A DNA stretch of 58,936 bases from Novosphingobium naphthalenivorans NBRC 102051 (GCF_001590985.1 NZ_BCTX01000029.1:1-58936); one strand, 5' to 3'; positions 1-8,450 are shown, counted from the first letter of the stretch. Notes: generated by a model from the sequence alone, not told the origin. A program made the numbers and translations.

Positions 1-1
1 A

Positions 2-445
2 ACAGCCGATATCGTTTCCGCGCATGTTTCCAACAATAATTTGTCTATTGCCGATGTGCCGGCGTTGATTGTCAACGTTCATGCCTCGCTTGCTGGACTG
101 GGTGCCGCGGATGAACCTGCAGCGGCTGAACAGGAGCCAGCGGTTTCGATCAGGCGATCGGTCAAGCCGGACTACATTGTCTGCCTCGAGGACGGCAAGA
201 AACTGAAGATGCTCAAGCGCCATCTGATGACGCATTACCAGCTGACGCCTGACCAGTACCGCGCCAAGTGGAACCTGCCGACCGACTATCCCATGGTCGC
301 GCCCGACTATGCCGAGCGGCGGCGCGCGCTGGCGAAGAAGATCGGCCTTGGCCGCAAGCCGGGTAAGGTTGCAGCGAAAGCACCGCCCGCGCCGATGGCG
401 AAGGCACCCCGCAAGAAACTATCCGCTACTCCTTTTCAAGGCTGA
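2..445 (+). CDS. MucR/Ros-family transcriptional regulator (5' end missing)
   Basis: The reading frame is already open at base 2 and runs to a TGA at 443-445, so the gene begins before the window; the in-frame TTG at 41 is not a believable start. The translation has the features of MucR/Ros zinc-finger regulators: a C-x-E-D-G-K-K-L-K motif, then LKRHL-x3-H, then LTPDQYRAKWNLPTDYPMVAP, and a basic Ala/Pro/Lys tail. In alphaproteobacteria these proteins bind AT-rich promoters and control surface polysaccharide, motility and sometimes mobile-element genes. The HU gene follows 52 bp downstream in the same direction. Family is confident; whether it belongs to the chromosome or to an element cannot be seen. 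Confidence 0.88.
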   Translation, partial: TADIVSAHVSNNNLSIADVPALIVNVHASLAGLGAADEPAAAEQEPAVSIRRSVKPDYIVCLEDGKKLKMLKRHLMTHYQLTPDQYRAKWNLPTDYPMVAPDYAERRRALAKKIGLGRKPGKVAAKAPPAPMAKAPRKKLSATPFQG

Positions 446-497
446 GGAACGCTCGTCATTCCTGGGCCTCTGGATCACCACCGACTGGAGAAATTTG

Positions 498-773
498 ATG
501 AACAATGCCGAACTCGCCGAACTGGTCGCCACCGCCAACGATCTTACCAAGGCGGATGCCCGCAAGATCGTCGATTCCGTGTTTGTCTCGATCGGCGAAG
601 CCGCGGCGCGTGGTGAAGAGGTCGCTTTGAATGCGTTCGGGAAGTTCAAGGTGAAGCATACTCCGGCACGCGAAGGCCGTAACCCGGCCAATGGCGAGAC
701 AATAATGATCGCGGCCTCCAGGAAGCTGACCTTCTCGGCAGCGAAGGCGGTGAAGGACAAACTTAACGGATGA
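498..773 (+). CDS. HU-family DNA-binding protein
   Basis: This 91-aa protein has the standard HU/IHF length and layout: an N-terminal helical dimerisation part (MNNAELAELVATANDLTKAD), the core VALNAFGKFKVKHTPAREGRNPANGE corresponding to the beta-arm that enters the DNA minor groove, and the C-terminal AVKDKLNG. It would bend and compact DNA, and may help the adjacent integrase build its recombination complex, although that link is only positional. The ATG at 498 was chosen because the family starts at this point; an upstream in-frame start at 309 would add an unrelated basic extension overlapping mucR. A terminator-like hairpin follows at 820. Confidence 0.93.
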   Translation: MNNAELAELVATANDLTKADARKIVDSVFVSIGEAAARGEEVALNAFGKFKVKHTPAREGRNPANGETIMIAASRKLTFSAAKAVKDKLNG

Positions 774-819
774 TCCTTCGCACCGACTCTTGACCTTCGG
801 CAACCGTCGTCGCGCAAGC

Positions 820-844
820 AGCCTCCCGTCCCCGACGGGGGGCT
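820..844 (+). terminator. Terminator-like hairpin after the HU gene
   Basis: AGCCTCCCGTC at 820-830 and GACGGGGGGCT at 834-844 pair over 11 positions, with one T-G wobble, around a CCC loop. It lies 47 bp after the HU stop. The following T-richness is weak, so termination is an inference. Confidence 0.5.
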
Positions 845-1196
845 GTCGTCATTTACGATTTCTATCGTCGCTGGCGCAATTTCCATTCTCGTAACGAGTT
901 CGCCATCATAACGGCTGCGGCAATCGAGTGCGGCAAATCGTCCTTCACGCGGTCTGCCGATTTCCATATCATCAAAGTGCTTCATGGCCGTTCGGCAGGG
1001 TTTCGGAAGGAAACCTGTCGGTGCAACTGTCCGGCCAAATTTCTCCACATCGGTCGCCGCTTGCCAGTTCCATGGCCAATTTTTGGTCGCGGAACGCGGT
1101 TCCCGGATACGGGCTTTGTCTTGGTCCCGACCCCACGGAGGGAGGGGGAAAAGACATAGCGGCACGCTTCGGGTGTCTTCCTGGCGCGCCATCATC
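845..1196. other. Intergenic region before the excisionase gene
   Basis: No convincing gene is seen in this 352-bp stretch. Open frames on both strands lack family motifs or ribosome-binding sites. Just before the excisionase start there is a G-rich purine run, GGAGGGAGGGGGAAAAG at 1137-1153, which resembles the leaders seen ahead of many genes further right. Confidence 0.4.
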
Positions 1197-1409
1197 ATGA
1201 CCGCAGAGACTGGCGTCGTTCATGCCCGCTATGTTCGCATCAAGAAGTTCGCGGAATTGACCGGCTACACGGAGAAGGCGATCTACCACAAGATCGAGAA
1301 CGGCACCTGGCTTCAGGGCCGTCACTATCGCCGTGCGCCCGACGGCCATATCTGCATAGACATGGAAGGATTCTACCGATGGGTAGAAGGGGCCGCGGGT
1401 CCGGTGTAG
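1197..1409 (+). CDS. Excisionase-like DNA-binding protein
   Basis: This 70-aa protein has the wording of short Xis/MerR-type winged-helix proteins: RYVRIKKFAELTGYTEKAIYHKIENGTW, then QGRHYRRAPDGHICIDMEGFYRWVEG. Such recombination directionality factors bind beside the attachment site and push the integrase toward excision. The ATG at 1197 was chosen because the family alignment begins there; the longer frame from 984 adds an unrelated basic stretch. Its 3' end overlaps the integrase start by 31 bp, so the two are likely translationally coupled and belong to one integration module. Confidence 0.82.
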   Translation: MTAETGVVHARYVRIKKFAELTGYTEKAIYHKIENGTWLQGRHYRRAPDGHICIDMEGFYRWVEGAAGPV

Positions 1410-2539
1410 AGCCGTTGAAATCCTGCATACGCGTTACATTCGTCTGGCTTGGCAGGCGCTGCCGGGAAACGCTCGACCTTCAGCCTACGCCCGCCAACAT
1501 CAAGGCCGCAGAGCGGTTGATGGCGAAGGTGTTCCAGGAGATCGAACTCGGGGTCTTCGACTACGAAACCACATTCCCGAAATCTGCTCAGACGGCCGGG
1601 GTGCGGGGGTTCACGACCATTGCCAGGGAGTGGCTCGAAACCGTGACGGCGGAAAAATCGACCATGCAAGGCTACACGGCGGCAATCGAGAAGATTTGGG
1701 GGCCGGCATTCGGCGAGCGCCAGTTGGCCAGCATCAAGCCCAGCGAGATCAAGCGAGAAATCGCCAAGCTGGCCAAGCGTGTCAGCGGAAAGACCGTCAA
1801 CAACAACCTTATTCCTTTGCGCGCCATTTTTGCCACTGCGGTCGACGATGGGATTATCGACCGATCTCCCCTCGAGCGGATTCGTAACCTCAGCCATCAG
1901 GCGCCGATGCCCGATCCATTCGACCGCGAGGAGATGGAGCGGATCCTTGTCTACCTACGCGACTACTTCGACCAGCAAGTCTGGAACTGGTACGAATTCG
2001 CCTTCGGAACGGGTATGCGACCGAGTGAACAGATAGTCGTCCAGTGGAGCGACATCGACTGGAAACGCCGGACCATCCGCGTTCAGCGAGCCCGCGTACG
2101 TCACGTCCTCAAGTCGACCAAGACCCGAAGCGCTCGAGATGTCGATCTCACCAGCCGTATGATCGCCGTGCTCCAACGGCAGAAAGTACACAGCTTCATG
2201 CGGGGTGCGGATACACCGGTCTTCATCAATCCGGTGACGAACACGCCGTGGCCGGACGTACAGGATCAGCGCAAACTTTATTTTCATCCCGCCCTGCGGG
2301 CATTGGGCATCCGGAGCCGCGATGCCTATCAGACGCGTCATACTTACGCGACGACGGCGCTCATGGCGGGCGTGAACCCTGCCTACATCTCACGGCAATT
2401 AGGTCATCGCAGCGCGGCCATGCTGTTCAAGCATTATTCGAAGTGGATCGACGGTGCTGACGGCGGGCGAGAAGCAGCGAAACTCGAGGTTCTCTACAGC
2501 AGCGATGAAGGTGGCTCGGCAAGGGCCGAACAGGCGTAA
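1379..2539 (+). CDS. Tyrosine recombinase / phage-type integrase
   Basis: The 386-aa protein has an N-terminal arm-binding segment of the DUF3596 kind (IRVTFVWLGRRCRETLDL), a SAM-like core-binding domain at about residues 75-165, and a C-terminal catalytic domain. Visible catalytic positions are the Arg in GTGMRPSEQ (about residue 210), the RH pair in TRHTYAT, the His/Arg in LGHRSAAML, and the Tyr nucleophile in KHYSKW. It would cut and rejoin DNA at an attachment site. The stop lies only 49 bp from the 3' end of a tRNA-Glu gene, the classic target position. The full motif set suggests the enzyme is intact. Confidence 0.93.
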   Translation: MGRRGRGSGVEPLKSCIRVTFVWLGRRCRETLDLQPTPANIKAAERLMAKVFQEIELGVFDYETTFPKSAQTAGVRGFTTIAREWLETVTAEKSTMQGYTAAIEKIWGPAFGERQLASIKPSEIKREIAKLAKRVSGKTVNNNLIPLRAIFATAVDDGIIDRSPLERIRNLSHQAPMPDPFDREEMERILVYLRDYFDQQVWNWYEFAFGTGMRPSEQIVVQWSDIDWKRRTIRVQRARVRHVLKSTKTRSARDVDLTSRMIAVLQRQKVHSFMRGADTPVFINPVTNTPWPDVQDQRKLYFHPALRALGIRSRDAYQTRHTYATTALMAGVNPAYISRQLGHRSAAMLFKHYSKWIDGADGGREAAKLEVLYSSDEGGSARAEQA

Positions 2540-2588
2540 GCCGCGCCGAATTGGGTGTCGCTGCCGGTGGTATTGCGACGTGCTTTGG

Positions 2589-2664
2589 TGGTGACCCCTA
2601 CGAGAATCGAACTCGTGTTTCAGCCGTGAGAGGGCCGCGTCCTAACCGCTAGACGAAGGGGCCA
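2589..2664 (-). tRNA. tRNA-Glu (anticodon CTC)
   Basis: On the minus strand this 76-nt segment folds as a tRNA. The acceptor arm GGCCCCT pairs with AGGGGTC, the D-arm contains TAGCGGTTAGGA, the anticodon loop CTCTCAC carries CTC, and the T-arm ACGAG-TTCGATT-CTCGT is perfectly paired. A CCA end is encoded. It reads glutamate GAG codons. The 3' end points toward the integrase, so this is the probable attachment site of the element carrying that integrase. Confidence 0.95.
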
Positions 2665-2753
2665 AATGCCGCAAAATTCTATTGCAAAAAACGCAATACT
2701 CCCACGACGCTCCCACGGAGCAAGTACATATGCAGCGAAATCAGCCACATAAG

Positions 2754-2777
2754 TGGTGACCCCTACGGGACTCGAAC
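2754..2777 (-). repeat. Imperfect copy of the tRNA-Glu 3' end (candidate att remnant)
   Basis: These 24 bases match the first 24 plus-strand bases of the tRNA-Glu gene (2589-2612) at 22 positions, with the first 14 identical (TGGTGACCCCTACG). The match covers the CCA end, the acceptor 3' strand and half of the T-arm; the rest of the tRNA is absent. This pattern is typical of a displaced tRNA 3' end left by integration, or of a decayed second tRNA-Glu gene. Which of the two cannot be decided from this window. Confidence 0.6.
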
Positions 2778-3207
2778 CGGGCCTTCGGGGTAATACAGGG
2801 TAACGCAGGGGAAGCAAGCCCTTGATTTGCGGTGCGCCAATTGCCCTCCACTCCCCTCCATTACCCTAAATGTGCCACGAAATGTGCCACGGTAATGCTG
2901 CTGGATGGGTTCCTCACGCTTCTTGCCTTTCAGGCGCAGACCGCACGCTAATGTGTCGACTTTGGCTTCGCGTTCGCTTCACGATCCGCCAGTTGCCCGC
3001 GCGTCGATGCTGGGCAGGCAATGTGGGAATATCCCGCAATGTTAACCAATTCGGTATCGAAATTCCCCTCCAAAAGGCACCTTGCCGGACAGGAGGATTC
3101 GAGCATCATGCCTGTTGGACTACTTTGTTCAGGATAGCGGGGGGCAACCAGACGTTGGGGCATCGGCACGGTTCGCCATGATGCTACCCAAATGGGATGG
3201 AGAGCAA
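2778..3207. other. Non-coding stretch right of the att-like repeat
   Basis: No gene is supported in these 430 bp. There is a small inverted motif (GGGTAATAC at 2789 against CATTACCC further on) and a short tandem repeat of TGTGCCACG around 2872-2892. Such repeats would fit integrase arm-binding sites at an element end, but that is speculative. The upstream start at 3082 of the following frame was rejected for lack of a ribosome-binding site. Confidence 0.3.
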
Positions 3208-3705
3208 ATGCCCATGCGACACGATGCCCGAATTGACCCCATGCTGGACGACACAGGCCGTCCGGCTGTTTTCGCACCTCTATGCAGGTCGATCATTAGC
3301 GCAAGAGCGGCGTCGGCCACCATGTTCGGCTCTCTCTGCGCCGACCCAGGATGCGAAATGTTGCTCGATCTCTACTGGCGCGACAGCCAGGGATTGAAGA
3401 CTTCTCTGACCAGCTTCTGCCTCGCGTCGAAAGCATCGGAGATGACCGGTCGGCGATGCCTTGGCGAGATGGAGGCGCAAGGCATAGTCGAGCGCTTCCC
3501 TGATCCCTTCGATAAACGCCGGATATATGTCCAGCTGACCGCCGCCGGGCGGGATAAGATGGATGCGTGTTTCCAGACCTTGCTGTCCGGATATGCGCAA
3601 ACCTGTCACGACTGCGCCCGCAAATGCGGCGACGTTCCAGACGGGACCCGGCAGGAAGTCCCGTTCTGCATTGCGATAGACGGCGTCCGGCGGTTCCGAC
3701 GGTAG
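3208..3705 (+). CDS. MarR-like winged-helix regulator
   Basis: The 165-aa protein contains a winged helix-turn-helix of the MarR type: CLASKASEMTGRRCLGEMEA as the recognition region, then QGIVERFPDPFDKRRIYVQL as the wing with its D-x-R motif, and TAAGRDKMDACFQTL as the dimerisation helix. These proteins repress nearby promoters and release DNA on binding a ligand. The ATG at 3208 was chosen because GGATGGAGAG sits just upstream; ATGs at 3178 and 3181 are alternatives. It is the first gene to the right of the att-like repeat and may control the primase/PRTRC operon that follows. Confidence 0.65.
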   Translation: MPMRHDARIDPMLDDTGRPAVFAPLCRSIISARAASATMFGSLCADPGCEMLLDLYWRDSQGLKTSLTSFCLASKASEMTGRRCLGEMEAQGIVERFPDPFDKRRIYVQLTAAGRDKMDACFQTLLSGYAQTCHDCARKCGDVPDGTRQEVPFCIAIDGVRRFRR

Positions 3706-3841
3706 AAGTTCAGCGTCGGTATCAGTGGTCAGCAAATAGGCCAGCGTAGCGTGCAGCACTGCGCCGGTGAAACGGGGACGCGCTGCCCGTTGATCCGACC
3801 TGAGATCACATTGGCAGCGAGCGTCGGCCGCGGCCTGAAGA

Positions 3842-3864
3842 GAAGGAGGAGTGGGGCGAGGGAG
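3842..3864 (+). promoter_or_regulatory. G-run purine leader before the primase-like gene
   Basis: The purine tract (GAAGGAGGAGTGGGGCGAGG and on) ends 26 bp before the ATG at 3890. It resembles tracts ahead of other genes of the island; role unknown. Confidence 0.35.
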
Positions 3865-3889
3865 TTTTCCCTATGCTGGAGTTCCTCCC

Positions 3890-4870
3890 ATGGCCCTGTC
3901 GCGCACGAGCGCCGATCCTCGTCTCCATGCCGCTGCCGCCAGCATCGTCAAATCACTCGGTGGAACATGGAAGCCATCGGGCGCGATGTGCCGTTGCCCG
4001 GCGCATGACGACCATCGCCCGAGCCTTTCGGTCCGGGTCGGCGAGCATAGCATATTGTTCAAATGCTTTGCCGGCTGTTCCACGATCGATGTCATTCGCG
4101 CGCTGCGCAGCGACAGGCGCCCTATACCGACGGCCGATGCTGAAACGGAATTCGCACGCGCGGATGGCAGCGAGCGACGGTTGGCCGGCCGGATCCGTTC
4201 GCTCTGGAAGGAAGCGCGTGCCGTTACCGATACGCCGGCGGGCGTCTATATGGCGACGCGTGGTTTCAACGAGCCGCATCCGGCGCTGCGCTACCATGAT
4301 CATGTGCCGCTCGGCCGGGGCGCCGACGTCCGTTTCCGTCCGGCGCTGCTCGCCGCCGTTGAAGCCGACACCGGCGTCATAGCACTCGAACGGCTGTTCC
4401 TCGACCCCCGGACCGGATTGCCGGCCACTGATCTCGATCCGCCCAAACTGATGCTGGGTCGCCCGCACGGTGGCACCGTCCGTTTCGGGGCCGCCACCGA
4501 TGTGCTGGGGCTGGCTGAGGGCTGGGAGACCGCCTGGTCCGCTCATTTGCTGCTCGGCATCCCTGTCTGGGCCGCGCTTGGTGCCGACCGCTTCCCCCTG
4601 GTCACTGTGCCTGAGCGGGTCGAACGCCTCTTCCTCCTTCACGACAACGACCTTTCCGGTCGGCGCGGCGCGGCGCGGGCGAAACAGGCGCATGCGCGAG
4701 ACGGCCGGTCGATCGAGCCGCTGCCTCCACCGCCGGGCTTCAATGACTGGAACGACCTCTACCGGGCGAGGGGAAGGGGGAGGGAGATGGTTGCGGAATG
4801 CAGACTGATGATCAGCCGCGTCCCGCACATTCCGACACGCGCAGCGGCATGGGCGTCCAGCCAACCCTGA
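3890..4870 (+). CDS. Toprim-domain protein with CHC2-like zinc finger (primase-like)
   Basis: This 326-aa protein starts with a DnaG-like zinc-ribbon (CRCPAHDDHRPSLSV, then FKCFAGC; about residues 34-66), has a middle region typical of plasmid/ICE primase-like proteins, and ends with a Toprim fold: LGLAEGWETAWSA (about 206-218) and the acidic LLHDNDLSGRRGA (about 250). This architecture suggests primer synthesis or another nucleotidyl reaction during element replication or transfer. ATG 3890 follows GGAG at 3878 with good spacing. The last 40 residues look unusual because they read through a G-rich tract that may be the leader of parB. Confidence 0.75.
   Translation: MALSRTSADPRLHAAAASIVKSLGGTWKPSGAMCRCPAHDDHRPSLSVRVGEHSILFKCFAGCSTIDVIRALRSDRRPIPTADAETEFARADGSERRLAGRIRSLWKEARAVTDTPAGVYMATRGFNEPHPALRYHDHVPLGRGADVRFRPALLAAVEADTGVIALERLFLDPRTGLPATDLDPPKLMLGRPHGGTVRFGAATDVLGLAEGWETAWSAHLLLGIPVWAALGADRFPLVTVPERVERLFLLHDNDLSGRRGAARAKQAHARDGRSIEPLPPPPGFNDWNDLYRARGRGREMVAECRLMISRVPHIPTRAAAWASSQP
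4768..4790 (+). promoter_or_regulatory. G-run purine tract inside the primase 3' end, ahead of parB
   Basis: GAGGGGAAGGGGGAGGGAGA lies inside the primase reading frame, where it encodes an RGRGRE stretch, and 117 bp before the parB start. Its likeness to leaders of other genes suggests it belongs functionally to parB. Confidence 0.35.
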
Positions 4871-4906
4871 ACGCGAGCCTGCTACAATCCACACAGGAGA
4901 CGAGCC

Positions 4907-6544
4907 TTGACCTCGCTACAACCGAGCTATCCCTCCACGCTGCCGCTCGCCAGTATCGTGAAGGGCGACAATCCCCGCCGGTATTTCGACCGGAAGAAGC
5001 ACGAGGAGATGGTGGCTTCCATCCGGCAGCGCGGCATACTCCAGCCCATATTGCTCCGGCCGAAGGACGACGTCTATGCCATCGTCGCCGGCGAGCGCCG
5101 GTACAGGGCAGGGCTGGAAGTCTATGGGCTCGACGGCGAAGTGCCGGTCATCATCCGCGTGATGACGGACCAGGAAGCGCTCGATGCCGCGATCGCCGAG
5201 AATGACGACCGTGACGATCCGTCGGAGACCGAGCAGGCCGATGCCGCCGTCCGCTACCTCGCGGCATGCAACGGCGACCGCGCCGAGGCCGCACGGCGAC
5301 TGGCCTGGTCCCGCGCCAAGCTTGATCGCCGCCTGGCGCTCGCTGAACTCACCGACGCCGCTAAGACCGCCCTCGATGAGCGCCGGATCAAGGTTGGTCA
5401 CGCCGAACTGCTCGCCGTCATCCCCAAGGACAAGCAGGACACGGCCCTCGACACGATCCTGCGCCTGAATCTTGACGTGAACGATACGCGCAAGGAACTG
5501 ATGCGCATCACGCATAGCCTCGCGAGCGCCTGTTTCGACAAGACCGAGTGCGCCACCTGTCCGTTCAACTCGGCGGCGCAGCAAGTCCTTTTCGAAACCC
5601 ATGTCGATGATGGCCATTGCACCAATCCGGGATGCTTCAAGCTCAAGACCGAAGCCGCCGAGGTGATCCGTTTCGAGGAAAAGGAGCGCGCCGCGAAGGC
5701 GGCCAGGAGAGCGATGCCTCCTGCTGCCGATGATGCCGACGCTGATGCGCAGGACGATGTCACCGTCGAACCCGCGCCATCGATGGATCTCCAGCCGCAG
5801 CCGGAACGCGGCGCCATATCATCCAGTGCTGTCGAAAACCGCGAGCCTCCCCCGCCACGCACTGCCGAGACCGTGCCGGCCGCGTCGACGGCGCATAAGC
5901 CGACCGTCACGGCCAGGTCGATCGCGACCCGAACCGCCGAGCTTCGCGAGGCGACATGGCGAACCGCGCTTGCCCGTGCGCTCGCGGGCAATGCTGTCCA
6001 CGCCCGGACCACGATCCTTGTGGCGGCGATGTCGGGCACGCTTTCGCAGATCAAGCCCGACACGCTGACGTCCCGCGCTGGCATCCTCGTCGGCGCCTCG
6101 TTCCCGGACCTCGACTTCAAGGGCAAGATCGCGGAAATCCGGGCGCTTGCCGATGCGCGGGCCGCCAATGTGCTGGCCGTCATCGGCGGCGCTTACGCCA
6201 AGGATGTGCTCAGCTTCGATCATGTCGCGGACCTTGCGAGAGTGTTCGAGGTCGACTTGCGCGAGACGTGGCAGGTCGATCAGACCTTTCTCGAGCGCTA
6301 CACAAAGGAAGAGCTCAAGTTCATCGCCCAGGAATGCGGCCTGATCGCGCATGTCGGCGAGAAACGGTTCGCCAAGCTGCTCGCATCGAAAAAGACCGAG
6401 CTTGTCACCAGCATGCTCAATCGCATCGGGTTCGATTGGGCGGGACGTCTGCCGGGCTGCATGACGCTCGATGGCGCCTATGGACCGCCCCCGGATCGTG
6501 CTGCCCAGCCGGCCGACGCTCCCATCTCGCAAATCGCCGCCTGA
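4907..6544 (+). CDS. PRTRC system ParB-family protein
   Basis: The 545-aa protein has an N-terminal ParB/Sulfiredoxin-like nuclease/CTP-binding fold (about residues 8-105) with NPRRYF, the GERRYRAGLE box, and an HTH region (about 120-180: EAARRLAWSRAKLDRRLAL). A cysteine cluster follows, CATCPFNSAAQQ and CTNPGCFK (about 215-245), characteristic of the PRTRC ParB branch. The linker at about 265-330 is Pro/Ala-rich and the C-terminal domain is of unknown fold. ParB proteins normally load onto centromere-like sites with a ParA ATPase, but no parA is seen. The start is TTG at 4907, preceded by AGGAGA; no better ATG exists. It opens the PRTRC operon. Confidence 0.9.
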   Translation: MTSLQPSYPSTLPLASIVKGDNPRRYFDRKKHEEMVASIRQRGILQPILLRPKDDVYAIVAGERRYRAGLEVYGLDGEVPVIIRVMTDQEALDAAIAENDDRDDPSETEQADAAVRYLAACNGDRAEAARRLAWSRAKLDRRLALAELTDAAKTALDERRIKVGHAELLAVIPKDKQDTALDTILRLNLDVNDTRKELMRITHSLASACFDKTECATCPFNSAAQQVLFETHVDDGHCTNPGCFKLKTEAAEVIRFEEKERAAKAARRAMPPAADDADADAQDDVTVEPAPSMDLQPQPERGAISSSAVENREPPPPRTAETVPAASTAHKPTVTARSIATRTAELREATWRTALARALAGNAVHARTTILVAAMSGTLSQIKPDTLTSRAGILVGASFPDLDFKGKIAEIRALADARAANVLAVIGGAYAKDVLSFDHVADLARVFEVDLRETWQVDQTFLERYTKEELKFIAQECGLIAHVGEKRFAKLLASKKTELVTSMLNRIGFDWAGRLPGCMTLDGAYGPPPDRAAQPADAPISQIAA

Positions 6545-6581
6545 CCGACACCCTCACCCTTCCAGACAAGGACCAACGCCC

Positions 6582-7019
6582 ATGTTGATTGCCAACCTGC
6601 TGCCGCTTCTCGCCAACTATTCGCTCGGTTTCGATCTTGTCGCCGGCCCCGACGATACCGTCACGCTGACCGTCATTCCCCGCAAGGCGGAAGGCGCGAA
6701 GCACGGTCTCGAATCCGGCGAGACCCGCCCGATCTCGATCACCGCAACCGCCGTGGAGATCGATGCGGAACTTGGCCGTGGATCGGACGGCGCACTCGGC
6801 CAGCTCATCGCTACGCGCAAGACCCTTGCCGACCAGATCGCCGATCAGCGCCAGGCGGCCGAGGACGCAAGGATCGCCGCAGCGGAGGCCGCGAAGGCCA
6901 AGGCCGCCACGAAGGCCGCGACAGCAAAGACGACGGTGCCTGTGAGTCCTCCGAAGCTCCAGCACGCGGTCACCCCGCCGGTCGACGCCAAACCGGACCA
7001 ACCCGCCACCTTGTTCTGA
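6582..7019 (+). CDS. PRTRC system protein E
   Basis: This 145-aa protein matches the layout of the PRTRC E family: a folded N-terminal half (MLIANLLPLLANYSLGFDL, a beta-rich core with VTLTVIPRK, then ITATAVEIDAELGR), a predicted coiled coil (about residues 80-120, rich in Ala/Lys/Glu), and a flexible Pro/Ala tail ending in ATLF. Its biochemical role is unknown. It lies 37 bp after parB and 49 bp before the C gene, in the fixed PRTRC gene order, which is the strongest support for the name. Confidence 0.82.
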   Translation: MLIANLLPLLANYSLGFDLVAGPDDTVTLTVIPRKAEGAKHGLESGETRPISITATAVEIDAELGRGSDGALGQLIATRKTLADQIADQRQAAEDARIAAAEAAKAKAATKAATAKTTVPVSPPKLQHAVTPPVDAKPDQPATLF

Positions 7020-7068
7020 CCGGACTCCGCTCAAATCTCGCCACGACCCAAGCCGGGAGTTTTACCTC

Positions 7069-7275
7069 ATGCAGATCAACCATCTCACCCGCGCGTACCG
7101 CTATGACGGCATCGACCTTCCGGTTCCGCCGCATCTCGCCAACGATCCCGACGGTCTGCGTGCCTACCATGCCACGCTCTACCCCGCGGTTCTCAACGCC
7201 GAGATGGTCGACGCCGGCGTGTCGGGCGGCGCTCACGTCACCGAATACCGGCGCGCCGTCGGCACCAAGGGCTGA
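7069..7275 (+). CDS. PRTRC system protein C (ubiquitin-like small protein)
   Basis: The 68-aa protein shows the PRTRC C signature: an opening strand (MQINHLTRAYRYDGIDLPVP), a central helix region (DPDGLRAYHATLYPAVLNAEM), and the conserved end YRRAVGTKG, so its last residue is a glycine. Comparative work on prokaryotic ubiquitin-like systems has placed this family among ubiquitin-like folds. A free C-terminal glycine is what an E1-like enzyme would adenylate. No cleavable extension is present, so it would be ready for activation. Conjugation itself is inferred, not shown. Confidence 0.85.
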   Translation: MQINHLTRAYRYDGIDLPVPPHLANDPDGLRAYHATLYPAVLNAEMVDAGVSGGAHVTEYRRAVGTKG

Positions 7276-7350
7276 CCGTGGCGCGCGGCAGCAGCGCGGC
7301 GATCCCGTCCGCAGTTCGTAAAACGCTCATCGAATGGATCGAGCCCGGCA

Positions 7351-8442
7351 ATGGCGACACATCCGAATTCACCCAGCCAATCTGCAGCGAGCAAACCCAG
7401 GCGCTCCACGCGTGCATCCTTCTCGCGTCCGGGGACGGCGGGAGCAAGGCTCCCAGGCCGCTCCCGCCGCCACCGGGCCTGCGCCTTCCACCCCTTGGCT
7501 GACCTCGCGGGGCGGGCCGTTGCACTGTCCGGCGACATTCCCGCCCTCTTCGATGCTCCACTGGCGTCCCATCACAAGCTGATAGGCCGCTGGGCCACGT
7601 CTCGGGAAACGACGGCTAAACGCTATACTCGCGACCAGGCGCGCCAGCGCATCGAACGACTGTTCGACAAGGCGGTGCTCGACATTCTGGGCTCCGTCGA
7701 ATTCGCGGACTTCAGGGTCGCGGTTCTTCACGGGAACGAAGGTTATCCGCCGGCTATCGCGGTGATCTGCGACAGCATGGGGCAACTCGACCTCGGATGG
7801 ATCGAAGACAGCGATGCGCCCATTCCCTGGCGCGCCGCAGCCTACAAGGCCCTCGACGATATGCTGGGCCGCGCCCTTCCGATCTTCGGCTACCAGGACC
7901 TCTTCGATGAAATCTCTATGTACTATTGGGACGGCGCGACCGATGATGAAACCGCGCGGCAGTGGATCGTCGAATATCAGGGCATGGATCCTGACGATAT
8001 CGAGGAACTCACTCTGCCATCCAACATGGAGTCTCGCCGGCCCGATTGGATGATCGCGGCAAACGCGGGGGCATCGGCGGAACTTCCGAACGGCTTACAC
8101 CGGAAACTGGAGGAACTCCGCAAGGCGTACGCCGCTCTCGGGAAACTCCGACCGGAGCGCAGCGCCTGGCAATTCGATATCGAGATTGCCCAAGAGTATC
8201 TCCCCGGCATCGAGGAATGCTCGACATTGCCCCCGCTGACGCTCGTTCCGGTCGAGCAGTTCGCACGCGAGGTCGATGACGTCGGACGCCACGGGATGGA
8301 ATACGGCTTCATGGACATCGCCGGCTTCTGCCCTTTGCCAGATTCAGTCCCGATCGACGACTGGTTCGCGTCCTTGCGTGTCGGCGCGCGGTTCCTGCTC
8401 GCCGCGCAGGACCTGATCCAGCTCGATCCAGCCAACCTTTGA
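7351..8442 (+). CDS. PRTRC system protein F
   Basis: This 363-aa protein lies between C and B, where PRTRC F is found. The first 60 residues are basic and low in complexity. The body begins at about residue 62 (DIPALFDAPLASHHKLIGRW) and contains acidic, aromatic-rich segments such as DEISMYYWDGATDDETARQW and GYEFGFMDIAGFCPLP-like wording near the C-terminus. No enzymatic motif can be recognised. The ATG at 7351 has no strong ribosome-binding site, so a later start is possible. Function unknown; the family is defined by co-occurrence with the cassette. Confidence 0.8.
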   Translation: MATHPNSPSQSAASKPRRSTRASFSRPGTAGARLPGRSRRHRACAFHPLADLAGRAVALSGDIPALFDAPLASHHKLIGRWATSRETTAKRYTRDQARQRIERLFDKAVLDILGSVEFADFRVAVLHGNEGYPPAIAVICDSMGQLDLGWIEDSDAPIPWRAAAYKALDDMLGRALPIFGYQDLFDEISMYYWDGATDDETARQWIVEYQGMDPDDIEELTLPSNMESRRPDWMIAANAGASAELPNGLHRKLEELRKAYAALGKLRPERSAWQFDIEIAQEYLPGIEECSTLPPLTLVPVEQFAREVDDVGRHGMEYGFMDIAGFCPLPDSVPIDDWFASLRVGARFLLAAQDLIQLDPANL

Positions 8443-8450
8443 GGTTCCTT

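Noticed and set aside
419..1198. 259-aa minus-strand ORF across HU and the gap
   Set aside because: Overlaps the HU gene antisense, and the gap part has no motif or ribosome-binding site.
2754..2830. A second functional tRNA-Glu
   Set aside because: Only the 3' end matches; the anticodon and D arms are absent and the T-stem has mismatches.
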